From Corynebacterium kalinowskii (lineage in GTDB: Bacteria > Actinomycetota > Actinomycetes > Mycobacteriales > Mycobacteriaceae), in contig NZ_CP046452.1 of the NCBI RefSeq assembly GCF_009734385.1, forward strand, positions 868,001 through 932,000: a stretch of DNA of 64,000 bases, read 5' to 3'. Each line of letters opens with the position of its first letter. Position 1 is the first letter of the stretch. The translations under genes were made by a program, and so were the position numbers. Below, one piece after another: positions 10,390-19,908 of this stretch. A model generated the notes under the pieces. It saw only the letters and a program-made list of their open reading frames with translations, was not told the origin of the DNA and made no database searches.

Positions 10390-11466
10390 ATGACCCATTC
10401 TGGATTGTCAGTCCTCGTGGCCGGCGGAGGCACCGCAGGCCACATTGAACCGGCACTGGCAGTGGCGGACGCGCTCGTGGTCAACCATGGGGCGAAGGTG
10501 ACGGCTCTCGGTACGCCGAAGGGCCTGGAGCGGGAGCTCGTCCCTGCTCGCGGGTTCCCATTGGAGCTTATCGACCCAGTACCAGTACCACGCAAGCCGA
10601 GCATCGCATTGCTCAAGCTGCCGTTCCGCGTGGTCAAGGCTGTCAATCAAACCCGCGCCATCTTGGACAAGATCGAAGCCGACGTAGTGGTCGGCTTCGG
10701 AGGCTATGTTTCCGCGCCTGCCTACATCGCAGCGAAGCTCAACAAAATCCCGTTCGTCATCCACGAGGCTAACGCCCGAGCCGGCATGGCAAACAAGCTG
10801 GGAGTTCGTCTCGGAGGCATCGGCCTCAATGCCGTGGAAAATTCCGGCATGAAGGGCCAAGTTGTCGGCGTCCCTATTTCGTCTTCGCTCGCAGAGCAGC
10901 CATCGTGGGAAAAGCGTACCGCCGGGTTTGCCAAATGGGGGCTTGACTCCGCTAAGAAGACGCTGCTCGTCACTGGTGGTTCCCAGGGAGCGCGTTCGAT
11001 TAACAACGCTATGGCCGAGTGCGTGGAAGACATCGTCGGTGCCGGTTTCCAGGTGCTGCACGCCTACGGCAAGAAGAACAAAGAACCAAAGACGATGCCG
11101 GGTTATGTCGCGGTGCCTTACATTGAAACCATGGATCTGGCATACGCCGTCGCTGATCTTGTCGTTAGTCGCGCTGGTGCGATGACCGTGGCCGAAGTTA
11201 CCGCCTCCGGGATCCCAGCGCTGTACGTTCCGCTGCCGCACGGCAACGGCGAACAGGCTCTCAACGCGATGCCGGTGGTCGACGCTGGGGGAGCCCAGCT
11301 CATCGACGATGCCGAGCTGACCGGCGACCGACTCGGCGAAAGCGTCATCGCACTGCTTCGCGACGAAGATCTGCGCTCACACATGGTGCGCGCGGCCCAA
11401 GCAACCGGCTTCGGACACGCTGCCAACGAAATTGCCGACATCGTGGCCAAGCTCGCTCACAAGTAA
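10390..11466 (+). CDS. murG: UDP-GlcNAc:lipid I N-acetylglucosaminyltransferase MurG
   Basis: Peripheral membrane glycosyltransferase that converts lipid I to lipid II. The 358 residues open with the first glycine-rich loop G12-G-G-T-A-G-H18. A second loop, [11 protein letters not shown], follows, and the UDP-GlcNAc region [24 protein letters not shown] is clear. The start is two bases after the ftsW stop, with GGAGGAATAGC as an obvious ribosome site inside ftsW. Confidence 0.96.
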   Translation: MTHSGLSVLVAGGGTAGHIEPALAVADALVVNHGAKVTALGTPKGLERELVPARGFPLELIDPVPVPRKPSIALLKLPFRVVKAVNQTRAILDKIEADVVVGFGGYVSAPAYIAAKLNKIPFVIHEANARAGMANKLGVRLGGIGLNAVENSGMKGQVVGVPISSSLAEQPSWEKRTAGFAKWGLDSAKKTLLVTGGSQGARSINNAMAECVEDIVGAGFQVLHAYGKKNKEPKTMPGYVAVPYIETMDLAYAVADLVVSRAGAMTVAEVTASGIPALYVPLPHGNGEQALNAMPVVDAGGAQLIDDAELTGDRLGESVIALLRDEDLRSHMVRAAQATGFGHAANEIADIVAKLAHK

Positions 11467-11498
11467 AAATTACGAACATCGAAGGAAATAGTCTTACC

Positions 11499-12932
11499 GT
11501 GAATGCACCTATTGACCTGTCTCGGGTTCACCTCATTGGCATCGGCGGCGCCGGCATGTCTGGCTTGGCTCGTATTCTGCTCGACCGCGGGATGACGGTG
11601 ACGGGGTCTGATGCGAAGGATTCACGGATCGTCTATGCCCTGACTGCGGCTGGTGCGAAGGTGGCCATCGGTCACGCTCGCGAGAACTTGGAGCTGGCGG
11701 GAGAGCTGCCAACTGTCGTGGTGACGTCATTTGCCGCGATTCCGCAGGACAACCCTGAGCTAGTCATGGCTCGAGAAGCTGGCATTCCGATTATTCGACG
11801 TTCCGACTTGCTTGCCGAGCTCATGGTCGGGTATCAGCAAGTGCTGCTCGCAGGTACGCACGGAAAGACCTCCACAACGTCGATGGCCGTCGTTGCGATG
11901 CAGGCAGCGGGCCTGGATCCGAGCTTTGCCATCGGTGGACAGTTGAGCAAGTCCGGCACGAACGCACACCACGGAACTGGTTCTGCTTTTGTTGCAGAAG
12001 CAGACGAATCGGATGCCTCTTTGCTGCGCTACGAGCCAACCGTTGCCGTGGTAACCAACATCGAGCCTGATCACTTGGACTATTTCAAGACCCCGGAAGC
12101 CTATTTCCAGGTATTCGATGATTTCGCCGATCGCATCTCCGATGAAGGCACATTAGTCGTGTGTTTGGATGACGACCATGCCGCCCGACTGGGCAAGCGC
12201 ACCGCAGCGCGTGGTATTCGTGTCCTGGGCTATGGCACCTCTGAGGCGATCGCCCGCCACCCTGAAGTTCCGGTGGGCGTGGAGATCGTGAGCCGCCAGT
12301 CGACTGATTTCGGCTCCGCCGTCATCATGCGGGTGGAAGACCAAGACTTTGACATTGACCTGCACATTCCTGGCGCACATATGGCGCTTAATGCCGCTGC
12401 TGCACTGCTTGCCGGCCGACTCGTCGGCGGTGAGCTGGACAAGCTGGCAGCAGGCCTTGGAGCCTTTACCGGCGTGCGCCGTCGCTTCGAGCACCGTGGC
12501 ACTATCACTGCCGGCGAGTTCGAAGGGGTACGCGTGTTCGATGACTATGCGCACCACCCAACTGAGGTTGAGGCAGTGCTCACCGCCGCCCAGCAGAAAG
12601 TCGCCGCCGAAGGCTCCGGCCGGGTAATCGTGGCGTTCCAGCCGCACCTGTACTCCCGAACCATCGAGTTCGCAGCAGAATTTGCCGAGGCGTTGTCCTT
12701 GGCTGACCAGGTGATCGTCCTGGAGATCTACGGTGCGCGTGAGGAACCAGTTGAGGGGGTCACGGGCGAAATCATCTCCGAGAAGGTGACTAAGCCAGTG
12801 ACCTATGTGGCAGATTTTGACAAGGTGGCTGCTGCCGTCAAGGACGTCGCAAAGCCAGGCGACCTCATTCTCACCATGGGTGCGGGCAGCGTCACCCACG
12901 CCGCGCCGGAAATTCTGCGCGAGCTGGCGTAA
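11499..12932 (+). CDS. murC: UDP-MurNAc:L-alanine ligase MurC
   Basis: First Mur ligase, adding L-Ala to UDP-MurNAc. The 477 residues start at GTG 11499 after GAAGGAAATAG. The N-terminal Rossmann motif [11 protein letters not shown], the P-loop GTHGKT (Lys123), EADESDAS and [11 protein letters not shown] are all classic MurC blocks. It ends four bases before ftsQ. Its position after murG instead of before murD follows the usual dcw layout. Confidence 0.96.
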   Translation: MNAPIDLSRVHLIGIGGAGMSGLARILLDRGMTVTGSDAKDSRIVYALTAAGAKVAIGHARENLELAGELPTVVVTSFAAIPQDNPELVMAREAGIPIIRRSDLLAELMVGYQQVLLAGTHGKTSTTSMAVVAMQAAGLDPSFAIGGQLSKSGTNAHHGTGSAFVAEADESDASLLRYEPTVAVVTNIEPDHLDYFKTPEAYFQVFDDFADRISDEGTLVVCLDDDHAARLGKRTAARGIRVLGYGTSEAIARHPEVPVGVEIVSRQSTDFGSAVIMRVEDQDFDIDLHIPGAHMALNAAAALLAGRLVGGELDKLAAGLGAFTGVRRRFEHRGTITAGEFEGVRVFDDYAHHPTEVEAVLTAAQQKVAAEGSGRVIVAFQPHLYSRTIEFAAEFAEALSLADQVIVLEIYGAREEPVEGVTGEIISEKVTKPVTYVADFDKVAAAVKDVAKPGDLILTMGAGSVTHAAPEILRELA

Positions 12933-12936
12933 GCCG

Positions 12937-13605
12937 ATGAAAGTTTCTCGCAAGGTGGGGTTCGGCGTTGCCGGGGCGGTAATTCTGCTCGCGCTGGTGA
13001 CAACTCTGGTGTTGCTGTTCGTGCCGCTATTCCAAGTGTCGAATTTCAAGGTCAACGGCAACGCCAATACCAGTCAGACCGATGTTGAGACCGCCACGGG
13101 CATCGCGATGGGGACACCCTTAGTTCGAGCGAACACTCATCAGGCTGCGCAGAATGTGGCGCAGCTGCCGTGGATCGCGAAGGTCAGCGTTGACCGGGCT
13201 TTTCCGAACTCCGTGCAGGTCAACATCGAAGAGCGCCAAGCGGTGTTGTTCGCGCAGCGTGGCGACGGGCCGCACCTTTTCGACGCCACCGGCCGTCCCT
13301 TCGTGATTGAAAATCCCCCAATCGGGTGCGTCGAAGTCACGGGAACCAAAGACGATGATCCGGCATTGTTCGCCGATATCGCCACTGCCGTCGAAGCTCT
13401 TGATCCGGGCGCCCGCGTGCAACTGGAGCGTGTGGACGCGCCCAGCAAGTACGAGTTGCGACTGTTTTTCGCGGGTGGCAAGGAAGTGTATTGGGGCTCT
13501 GTTACGCAGGCTCACGATAAGGCAAAAGCTACTTCTACGGTGATTCAGCGGGAGGGAAATCGCTGGAATGTCAGTGCGCCTGGCATGGTCACGCTGATTC
13601 CGTAG
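12937..13605 (+). CDS. ftsQ: Cell division protein FtsQ (POTRA domain)
   Basis: Bitopic divisome scaffold. I start at ATG 12937 (222 residues), four bases after murC; the longer open frame upstream overlaps murC and lacks homologous sequence. A short basic N-terminus is followed by one span (about 8-30), then a POTRA domain (about 35-103) with FKVNGNANTS and the WIAKVSVDRAFPNSVQVNIEER block. The rest is the FtsQ beta domain. It is the last gene of the tightly packed run; a gap of 225 bases follows before ftsZ. Confidence 0.92.
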   Translation: MKVSRKVGFGVAGAVILLALVTTLVLLFVPLFQVSNFKVNGNANTSQTDVETATGIAMGTPLVRANTHQAAQNVAQLPWIAKVSVDRAFPNSVQVNIEERQAVLFAQRGDGPHLFDATGRPFVIENPPIGCVEVTGTKDDDPALFADIATAVEALDPGARVQLERVDAPSKYELRLFFAGGKEVYWGSVTQAHDKAKATSTVIQREGNRWNVSAPGMVTLIP

Positions 13606-13830
13606 GATGGGTGCTGTGTCCGTGGGAAACAGCACGTCAAAACCCTAAACCTCTAGTTGAGGGTACCGACACGCGGGGTGAAATGTCCGAGCCTTTTCGC
13701 CCGTTGTGCATGAAGATGGAAACCACGAACGCACCCACCTTGTGGGCGGCGAATCGGTGGCCGTTTACTGCCCACACATCCTCAGCGAGCAAACCCTCAA
13801 GATAAAACTTCGAAAGGCGAGAGAAAACAC
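13606..13830 (+). promoter_or_regulatory. ftsQ-ftsZ intergenic region, presumed ftsZ promoter region
   Basis: This is the only gap of more than 100 bases between ftsL and ftsZ. ftsZ in corynebacteria is known to have promoters of its own in this interval, so a promoter here is expected. I could not pick a convincing -35/-10 pair by eye. The ribosome site AAAGGCGAGAG lies just before ATG 13831. No coding sequence is supported. Confidence 0.5.
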
Positions 13831-15111
13831 ATGACCTCACCGAACAACTACCTGGCCGTTATCAAGGTCGTCGGCGTCGGCGGCGGTGGCGTCAACGCTG
13901 TCAATCGCATGATCGAGGAAGGTCTGAAGGGCGTCGAGTTTATTGCCATCAACACCGACTCTCAGGCGCTGATGTTCTCCGACGCTGACGTGAAGCTAGA
14001 CATCGGCCGCGAGGCCACCCGCGGCCTGGGCGCAGGCGCGAACCCTGAGGTCGGTCGCGCATCCGCTGAGGATCACAAGTCTGAGATCGAAGAGACTCTC
14101 AAGGGTGCTGACATGGTCTTCGTCACCGCAGGTGAGGGTGGCGGCACGGGCACCGGCGCGGCCCCAGTAGTAGCCAACATCGCTAAGAAGCAGGGCGCGC
14201 TGACCGTGGGCGTAGTCACCCGACCATTCAAGTTTGAGGGCCAGCGCCGCACCAAGCAGGCCATCGAGGGTATTGAAGCTCTCCGCGAGGTGTGCGACAC
14301 TCTCATCGTCATCCCGAACGATCGCCTCTTGCAACTTGGCGACGCTTCCCTGTCCATGATGGACGCCTTCCGCTCCGCTGACGAAGTTCTCTACAACGGT
14401 GTGCAGGGTATTACCTCCCTGATCACCACCCCTGGCGTGATCAACGTGGACTTCGCCGATGTCCGCTCCGTCATGGCAGACGCTGGTTCCGCACTCATGG
14501 GCATCGGTTCCGCACGCGGCGAGAACCGCGCCGTTAACGCTGCTGAGCAGGCTATCAACTCGCCACTGCTCGAGTCCACCATGCAGGGCGCTAAGGGCGT
14601 GCTGCTGTCCTTCGCTGGTGGTTCCGACCTTGGTCTGCTGGAAGTCCACCAGGCCGCTGAGATGGTTCAGCAGCAGGCCGACCCAGAGGTCAACCTGATC
14701 TTCGGTACCATCATCGACGACAACCTCGGCGACGAAGTCCGCGTTACTGTTGTCGCAGCTGGCTTCGATGGCACTGCTAACAACACCGCCCAGATCAACG
14801 CCGCTGGCGCCAACGCTGCCGTTGCCGCCCCTGCTGCGCCTCAGGCCACCCCAGCTCCAGCTGCCGGTTCCGGTCTGTTCCACGAGGATGCAGCGGCTGC
14901 GCAAGAGCCAGCTCGTGAGGAATCCGACTACGATCGTCGCGCTGAGGCTGCACGTCACCGTCTGGACGCCGAGCGTGGTGGCCTGTACACCGATGCGCGT
15001 GACCGCGATCGTGATCGTGGCTACGAGCGCCGTGAGCGTCGTGGTGAGCGTCGCGACGACCGTCGTGATGATTTCGGCGACGATCTCGGAGTGCCAAGCT
15101 TCCTCCGCTAA
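13831..15111 (+). CDS. ftsZ: Cell division GTPase FtsZ
   Basis: Tubulin-like GTPase that forms the Z ring. The 426 residues contain the tubulin signature G103-G-G-T-G-T-G-A110, the N-terminal [14 protein letters not shown] loop and the T7 catalytic loop [11 protein letters not shown]. After residue about 320 comes an Ala/Pro-rich linker, then an Arg/Asp-rich stretch. The extreme C-terminal peptide [10 protein letters not shown] is the conserved docking tail for partners such as SepF, whose gene lies about 1.5 kb downstream. Confidence 0.98.
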   Translation: MTSPNNYLAVIKVVGVGGGGVNAVNRMIEEGLKGVEFIAINTDSQALMFSDADVKLDIGREATRGLGAGANPEVGRASAEDHKSEIEETLKGADMVFVTAGEGGGTGTGAAPVVANIAKKQGALTVGVVTRPFKFEGQRRTKQAIEGIEALREVCDTLIVIPNDRLLQLGDASLSMMDAFRSADEVLYNGVQGITSLITTPGVINVDFADVRSVMADAGSALMGIGSARGENRAVNAAEQAINSPLLESTMQGAKGVLLSFAGGSDLGLLEVHQAAEMVQQQADPEVNLIFGTIIDDNLGDEVRVTVVAAGFDGTANNTAQINAAGANAAVAAPAAPQATPAPAAGSGLFHEDAAAAQEPAREESDYDRRAEAARHRLDAERGGLYTDARDRDRDRGYERRERRGERRDDRRDDFGDDLGVPSFLR

Positions 15112-15122
15112 AATTGTCAGGC

Positions 15123-15845
15123 ATGGCCCTGACTAAAGATTTCCGCCCCGTCCGCAAGGTGTTCACTAACCGTGCGGGCGGGGTTTCTGCTGCGCCCTAT
15201 GACTCCTTCAACCTTGGCGATCATGTCGGCGATGATCCGGCCGCAGTGGCCGCCAACCGCGCTCGACTCGCCTCGATCCTCGAATTGCCGGCCGAGCGGC
15301 TGGTCTGGATGGAGCAGATTCACTCCAACACAGTGACCGTGGTGGACGGGCCGGTCACTGAACCTGTAGAGGCTACCGACGCGATCGTGACCACTGTCCG
15401 CGAACTAGCGCTGGTGGTCCTGACCGCCGATTGCGTACCGCTGTTGCTTTCCGACGACCAAGCCGGCGTCATCGCTGCCGTCCATGCCGGGCGCATGAGT
15501 GCCCGCAATGGCATCGTGGCAAAGACTGTCTCTGCCATGGTGGAGCTCGGCGCGGAGCCAGCTCGAATTCATGCCTTGATGGGCGCAGCAGCCTCCGGAA
15601 AGAACTATGAGGTCCCGGAGCATATGGCTAACGACGTGGAATCCAAGCTGCCCGGATCCAAGGTACGCACCGCCAAAGGGACCTGGGGGCTAGATATTCG
15701 CGCAGGCCTGATCCGCCAGCTGCTGTCGCTGGGCGTGCAAGCGATCGATTCCGATCCGCGCTGCACCATCGACGAAGAATCCTTCTTCTCCTACCGCAGA
15801 GAAGGAGTCACCGGGCGTCAAGCAGGAATCGTGTGGTTGCCATGA
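15123..15845 (+). CDS. pgeF: PgeF/YfiH family purine nucleoside phosphorylase (polyphenol oxidase fold)
   Basis: Zn/Cu-binding enzyme family once annotated as multicopper polyphenol oxidase; members act on purine nucleosides or on cytoplasmic peptidoglycan intermediates (PgeF in E. coli). The 240 residues from ATG 15123 have the expected metal ligands His67 (EQIHSN), Cys104 (TADCVP) and His121 (VHAG). The usual HAGWRG reads HAGRMS here. An in-frame TTG at 15114 is an alternative start. It sits 11 bases after ftsZ, and its stop overlaps the next gene (ATGA). Confidence 0.9.
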   Translation: MALTKDFRPVRKVFTNRAGGVSAAPYDSFNLGDHVGDDPAAVAANRARLASILELPAERLVWMEQIHSNTVTVVDGPVTEPVEATDAIVTTVRELALVVLTADCVPLLLSDDQAGVIAAVHAGRMSARNGIVAKTVSAMVELGAEPARIHALMGAAASGKNYEVPEHMANDVESKLPGSKVRTAKGTWGLDIRAGLIRQLLSLGVQAIDSDPRCTIDEESFFSYRREGVTGRQAGIVWLP

Positions 15846-16546
15846 GTCGCGAAGAGGAACTTGCTGAGCGCCTCCAAGCCGTTCGTGAGCGCATCGCAGC
15901 TGCCGAGCAAGCAGCTGGGCGGGAAAGTGGTTCAGTTCGGCTGCTGCCCGTGACCAAATTTCACCCAGCGTCCGACATCGCTACGCTACGCGAGCTAGGG
16001 GTGACCGCGGTGGCTGAAAACCGCGAACAGGAAGCGCGCGACAAGGCAGCGGCAGTCCCTGATGTCGACATCCACATGATCGGCCAGATTCAAACCAAGA
16101 AGGCAAACTCCGTTGCTCGGTGGGCCGCGTGCGTGCACTCTGTAGATTCGGTACGGCTGGCCGAGGCACTCGATCGAGGCATGGCACTCGCGATCGAGCG
16201 GGGAGACCGTCCGGCCGATGAGCTACCGTGCCTCATCCAGCTCAGCCTGGACGGCGACACCAGTCGCGGGGGAGTGGCGGCCGATGGCGTCGATAAGCTG
16301 GCTGATTTCCTTGCCAACGCCGATCATCTCACCTTCGCTGGGCTGATGTGTGTGCCCCCGCGGGAGTGGGAGGCACGAGCGGCATTTTCGCAGGCAGCGG
16401 AGGTTCTGCACGGCTTGGAGAGTAGGTTTGGTCGCACGCTGGAATTCTCGGCGGGCATGTCAGGGGACTTGGCGGAGGCGATTGCGTGTGGATCGACAAT
16501 CGTGCGTGTCGGAACAGCAATCTTGGGGCCTCGGCCGCTACCGTAA
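15842..16546 (+). CDS. YggS/PROSC family pyridoxal 5'-phosphate homeostasis protein
   Basis: PLP-binding protein with an alanine-racemase-like barrel, which buffers PLP in the cytosol; it is not a racemase. The start ATG 15842 overlaps the pgeF stop (234 residues). The PLP lysine is Lys39 in LLPVTKFHPA. IGQIQTKKAN and SAGMSGDLAEAIACGSTIVRVGTAIL are the conserved phosphate-binding and C-terminal blocks. ftsZ-pgeF-yggS-sepF order is conserved in actinobacteria. Confidence 0.94.
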   Translation: MSREEELAERLQAVRERIAAAEQAAGRESGSVRLLPVTKFHPASDIATLRELGVTAVAENREQEARDKAAAVPDVDIHMIGQIQTKKANSVARWAACVHSVDSVRLAEALDRGMALAIERGDRPADELPCLIQLSLDGDTSRGGVAADGVDKLADFLANADHLTFAGLMCVPPREWEARAAFSQAAEVLHGLESRFGRTLEFSAGMSGDLAEAIACGSTIVRVGTAILGPRPLP

Positions 16547-16594
16547 AACACACAGCACGCTGCACAGCACACTCACTGCTCGAAAAGGAAAAAT

Positions 16595-17014
16595 ATGTCT
16601 GGTGTACAAAAGTTCAAGGAATTCTTCGGTCTCGCTCCATTCGAAGGCGAAGACGAGGCGTACTACTCTGATGAGCGCCGTTACGACGCTGCCCCTGCGT
16701 ACTCCGCAGAAGCTACCGCTCGCGCCTACGAGCCAGCTCCCCGAGCTTATGAACCAACCATCGTTCCAGTCGTGATCTCTGCTTACTCCGAGGCTACCCA
16801 GATTGGTGATCCTTTCCGCGATGGTGACGCAGTTGTCTTCGACATCGACCGGATGCCTACCGACGACGCACGCCGCATCGTCGACTTCGCCGCCGGCTTG
16901 TGCTTCGCGCTCCGCGGTCGCATGGAGAAGCTGGACACCCGCGTCTTCGCAATCGTCCCAGAGAACGCAGACATCACCGGCTACGAGCTGAAGCGAGCAG
17001 CACGCCTGGGCTAA
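16595..17014 (+). CDS. sepF: Cell division protein SepF
   Basis: FtsZ-membrane anchor. The 139 residues begin with the short amphipathic segment SGVQKFKEFFGL, then an acidic/Ala-Tyr-rich linker with AYEPAPRAYEP repeats. The globular SepF domain follows (about 57-139), with GDAVVFDIDRMPTDDARRIVDFAAGL. SepF binds the FtsZ tail. The ribosome site AAAAGGAAAAAT precedes the ATG. The gene is followed by a terminator-like hairpin and not directly by yggT, which is unusual. Confidence 0.95.
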   Translation: MSGVQKFKEFFGLAPFEGEDEAYYSDERRYDAAPAYSAEATARAYEPAPRAYEPTIVPVVISAYSEATQIGDPFRDGDAVVFDIDRMPTDDARRIVDFAAGLCFALRGRMEKLDTRVFAIVPENADITGYELKRAARLG

Positions 17015-17053
17015 TCCCGGTAGCTGTCGCAGTGCAGCGACTTTGTTTTTTGA

Positions 17054-17100
17054 GCGTCCATCTTGGCTTTTATTAAGCCGGGATGGACGTTTTGTTTCTT
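17054..17100 (+). terminator. Rho-independent terminator after sepF
   Basis: GCGTCCATCTTGGCTT pairs with AAGCCGGGATGGACGT (17054-17069 with 17075-17090; three G-U/wobble positions), followed by the T-rich TTTGTTTCTT. It lies 40 bases after the sepF stop and would separate sepF from downstream genes. Confidence 0.75.
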
Positions 17101-17114
17101 GATTTCCGTGATTT

Positions 17115-17363
17115 CGGCTATGTGGAACCGGCTATTCGGAGTAGAGAATGTGCTACCAGAGTGGCGACTTCGATGGAATAGACATAACAGCGCATAGCTT
17201 CCTCCCGGCCGCGGCCGGGGCAGGCCGCCCACGCCTCTGCGAAAAGTCCACAGTCCATTCCAGCTATATAGATCCAGCTATTGGGAGTAGTGGATCTGCT
17301 ATTTTTCCAATGAGGGTTGATGTAGCACAATTGCGACCCCGAATAGCCGGTTCCACATAGCCG
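17115..17363. repeat. Non-coding element bounded by a perfect 25-bp inverted repeat
   Basis: Bases 17115-17139 are the exact reverse complement of 17339-17363. The 199-base interior holds no convincing reading frame. It contains the motif CCAGCTATTGGGAGTAG (17274-17290) and a close relative in the left arm (17128-17144). Each is followed five bases later by [C/G]TGCTA. The same motif recurs at 53118. The structure suggests a small mobile or structured-RNA repeat element. It fills most of the 432-base gap between sepF (17014) and the next gene (17447); nothing else is recognisable there apart from the sepF terminator. Confidence 0.8.
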
Positions 17364-17446
17364 GTTTTGCTAAAGGCGTGGCTGGTCGAGTGGCAGCCGC
17401 GTGATACCCTCATTTGAACACTGTTCAAGAATCTAAAGGGGTAGTG

Positions 17447-19621
17447 ATGGAAACGCCACTTGACGTGCTTATTATCGGCGCAGGAATCTCTGGAATTGCC
17501 CTTGGCTGTGAGCTGGCGAAGCGGCCGGAGATTAACTTTAGGATCGTGGACAAGCGCGATCGAGTTGGTGGCACCTGGGACATTTTCACCTACCCGGGGG
17601 TCCGCAGCGACAGTGAAATGGACTCCTACCGATTCTCTTTCGCACCTTGGCGTGGGACTAGGCCGCTGGGCGCCGGCGCGGAAATCCGTGACTACCTGGA
17701 AGAAGTCGCACGCGATCATGGCTTGCTAGGGAAGACTCAATTCACAACGGAGGTGTTCAGCGCGCAGTGGAGCAGCTGCGACAACGCTTGGCAGGTGAAA
17801 ACGAATCGGGATACGCTCTGGGCGCGTCACCTCCATGTCGCCGGTGGTTACTTCAATCATGAACACGGCTACGTGCCAGACTTTGAGGGGCGAAACGAGT
17901 TCCGTGGGGACTTCGTCGAGCCACAGAACTGGCCGAAGGACCTTGACTGGGCAGGTAAGAACGTGGTGGTCATCGGTTCCGGCGCCACTGCCGCCAGCCT
18001 CATTCCCGAGTTGGCAAAGACGGCCAATGTCACCATGCTGCAGCGCACTCCGAGTCACATGGCACCTATGCCGAACCTTGCCTTCAAAGGTCCCGACAAA
18101 CTGCACAGGCTCCGCGCCATCGCTCTGAACCAACTCATCGTCGCACTTGCCGATAAAGCCCCCAGACTGCTGAATAAAGCGCTCGCGGCGCAGCGGGCGC
18201 GCATCCTGCCACCGCAACACCGGGCCGACTTCCAACCCGATTATCCTGTCTGGGATCAGCGCGTCTGTCGAATCCCCGACGGCGATCTCTTTCACCTCAT
18301 CGCGCGCGGCCAGGTGCAGGTGGTCACCGATGGCGTCGACAAGCTCACAGCCCACGGGGTGCGCACCCACGGCGGCCGCGAGCTACCCGCAGACATCATA
18401 GTCAGCGCCACCGGCCTGCAGTTGCAAGCGCTGGGCGGGATCTCGCTTGAGGTTGACGGGCGGGCGGTGGAGCTCGGGCAGACCCCGGCGTACCGGGGAT
18501 GCCTGCTTTTCGACGTCCCGAACCTCTCCTTCACCATGGGGTATGTCAACGAATCCTTCACTCTCCGTTCGGAGTTGGTGGCGGAGTTTGTCGCCAAGGT
18601 GATTGACCTTGCGAGGCAGGGCAGCGGGGTAGTGCGGCCAACTGCGCGACCAGGAGTGGGCCAGGTGCCCATCATTGATCTGAAATCCAGCTACGTGCAA
18701 CGAGGGATCGCAGCCTTTCCCTATGCGACCGAGCAGGAGCCGTACGCGCTGCACAACAACCACTTCCGTGAAGTTCAAGCATTTCGAGATTGTGATCTTG
18801 CCGGGCTCGACTTCGGTTTTACCTACCTGGCTGGAATCCGCGCGAAGATCACGGGCCCCATCGATGGCGAGCCGATTGTCTTGATCCACGGCATAGGTCG
18901 GTCATTGGAAGACTTCGACCTCATTTCCTTGCCTGGAAAACGGGTGATCGCGCTTGACATTCCGGGATTCGGTGCCACGCCGGGGTTAGAAAACCCCACT
19001 ATGTCAGGCATAGTTGAAGCGCTGTGGACAGCAGTGGACGCACTCGACGTGACAGGCAACGTCACGCTGGTCGGAAACTCGCTTGGCGGCGCGCTCGCGA
19101 TGCGGATGGCACTTGCTCGACCTGAAAGTGTCGGTCGCGTGGTACTGCTGGCACCCAGTGGATTTAGTGAAGACATCACTTCATCAGTCCGCATCGCGGC
19201 GTTGCCGGTGGGGCGAGCCTTTCTGGCGCTTGCTACCGGGCCACTGCTGGAAAAGGTCGAAGGCAAAGTGGTTAGCGATCCAGAGCTGGTGACCGTTGAC
19301 CGGCTGAGCATCGCACGCCGAACTGCCCGCAATTCGGACTACGCCAGAACCTTCATCGCGTTGTCGAAGGAGCTGGTCCGCGTGCCGCAAGCAGAGCGAA
19401 AGGCAACAGCGCGGGCTTTTGGGAAACTCGGTGTGCCAACCCACGTGCTGTGGGGTGACAGGGACGCCATTCTTCCCGTATCCCATTTAGATGCCGTGCG
19501 CGAAGCTATCCCGCACGCACAGATCACTGAACTAGCCGGGGTGGGGCACATCCTGCAGCGGGAATGCCCAGCACAAGTGTGTGATGCTGTGGTGGCAAGC
19601 GGTGATGACGTAGTGTCTTGA
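17447..19621 (+). CDS. Fused FAD-dependent monooxygenase / alpha-beta hydrolase
   Basis: A 724-residue two-domain protein. The N-terminal half (about 1-460) is a flavin monooxygenase with FAD loop G11-A-G-I-S-G16, VGGTWDIFTYPGVRSD and a second NAD(P)H loop G177-S-G-A-T-A182. The stretch F152-R-G-D-F-V-E158-P-Q-N-W162-P fits the Baeyer-Villiger/FMO fingerprint FxGxxxHxxxWP, except that its histidine is Glu158. The C-terminal half (about 465-724) is an alpha/beta hydrolase: oxyanion loop HG 481-482, G-N-S545-L-G-G, Asp673 (WGDRD) and His701 (GVGH) form a full triad. A natural guess is ketone oxidation to an ester followed by hydrolysis. Start ATG 17447 follows AAAGGGG. The gene sits between sepF and yggT, which are normally adjacent. 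Confidence 0.88.
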   Translation: METPLDVLIIGAGISGIALGCELAKRPEINFRIVDKRDRVGGTWDIFTYPGVRSDSEMDSYRFSFAPWRGTRPLGAGAEIRDYLEEVARDHGLLGKTQFTTEVFSAQWSSCDNAWQVKTNRDTLWARHLHVAGGYFNHEHGYVPDFEGRNEFRGDFVEPQNWPKDLDWAGKNVVVIGSGATAASLIPELAKTANVTMLQRTPSHMAPMPNLAFKGPDKLHRLRAIALNQLIVALADKAPRLLNKALAAQRARILPPQHRADFQPDYPVWDQRVCRIPDGDLFHLIARGQVQVVTDGVDKLTAHGVRTHGGRELPADIIVSATGLQLQALGGISLEVDGRAVELGQTPAYRGCLLFDVPNLSFTMGYVNESFTLRSELVAEFVAKVIDLARQGSGVVRPTARPGVGQVPIIDLKSSYVQRGIAAFPYATEQEPYALHNNHFREVQAFRDCDLAGLDFGFTYLAGIRAKITGPIDGEPIVLIHGIGRSLEDFDLISLPGKRVIALDIPGFGATPGLENPTMSGIVEALWTAVDALDVTGNVTLVGNSLGGALAMRMALARPESVGRVVLLAPSGFSEDITSSVRIAALPVGRAFLALATGPLLEKVEGKVVSDPELVTVDRLSIARRTARNSDYARTFIALSKELVRVPQAERKATARAFGKLGVPTHVLWGDRDAILPVSHLDAVREAIPHAQITELAGVGHILQRECPAQVCDAVVASGDDVVS

Positions 19622-19623
19622 GA

Positions 19624-19908
19624 GTGACCGCTATCGCTTCCGTTCTCGTCCTGATATTGACGATCTATCTGTACCTGCTGATCGCCCGCATCCTGATTGA
19701 GATGATTCAGTCCTTTTCCCGACAGTTCCGCCCGCCACAATGGTTCGCCGTGCTCGCTGAGCCGATCTTCGTCGTAACTGACCCTCCGGTGAAAGCATTG
19801 CGCCGCCTAATTCCGCCAGTTCGCATGGGAGGGGTAGCACTTGACGTGTCAATTTTAGTGCTATTTATTCTCATTCAATTGTTGATTTGGGTTCTTAGTT
19901 CAATCTAA
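19624..19908 (+). CDS. YggT family membrane protein
   Basis: Small membrane protein of 94 residues with two hydrophobic spans (about 3-25 and 72-92). Between them lies the FVVTDPPVKALRRLIPP segment, matching the YggT consensus (TDPxLxPxRRxIPP). I prefer GTG 19624; a TTG at 19618 is also in frame and overlaps the preceding stop. YggT genes lie between sepF and divIVA/wag31 in Gram-positives and are linked to division or osmotic tolerance. Here the gene is coupled to the monooxygenase-hydrolase gene instead of sepF. Confidence 0.88.
   Translation: MTAIASVLVLILTIYLYLLIARILIEMIQSFSRQFRPPQWFAVLAEPIFVVTDPPVKALRRLIPPVRMGGVALDVSILVLFILIQLLIWVLSSI

Noticed and set aside
17200..17240. GC-rich palindromic stretch CCCGGCCGCGGCCGGGG inside the repeat element
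   Set aside because: Considered as an independent terminator or origin, but it has no T-run or neighbouring gene end and lies inside the larger inverted-repeat element.
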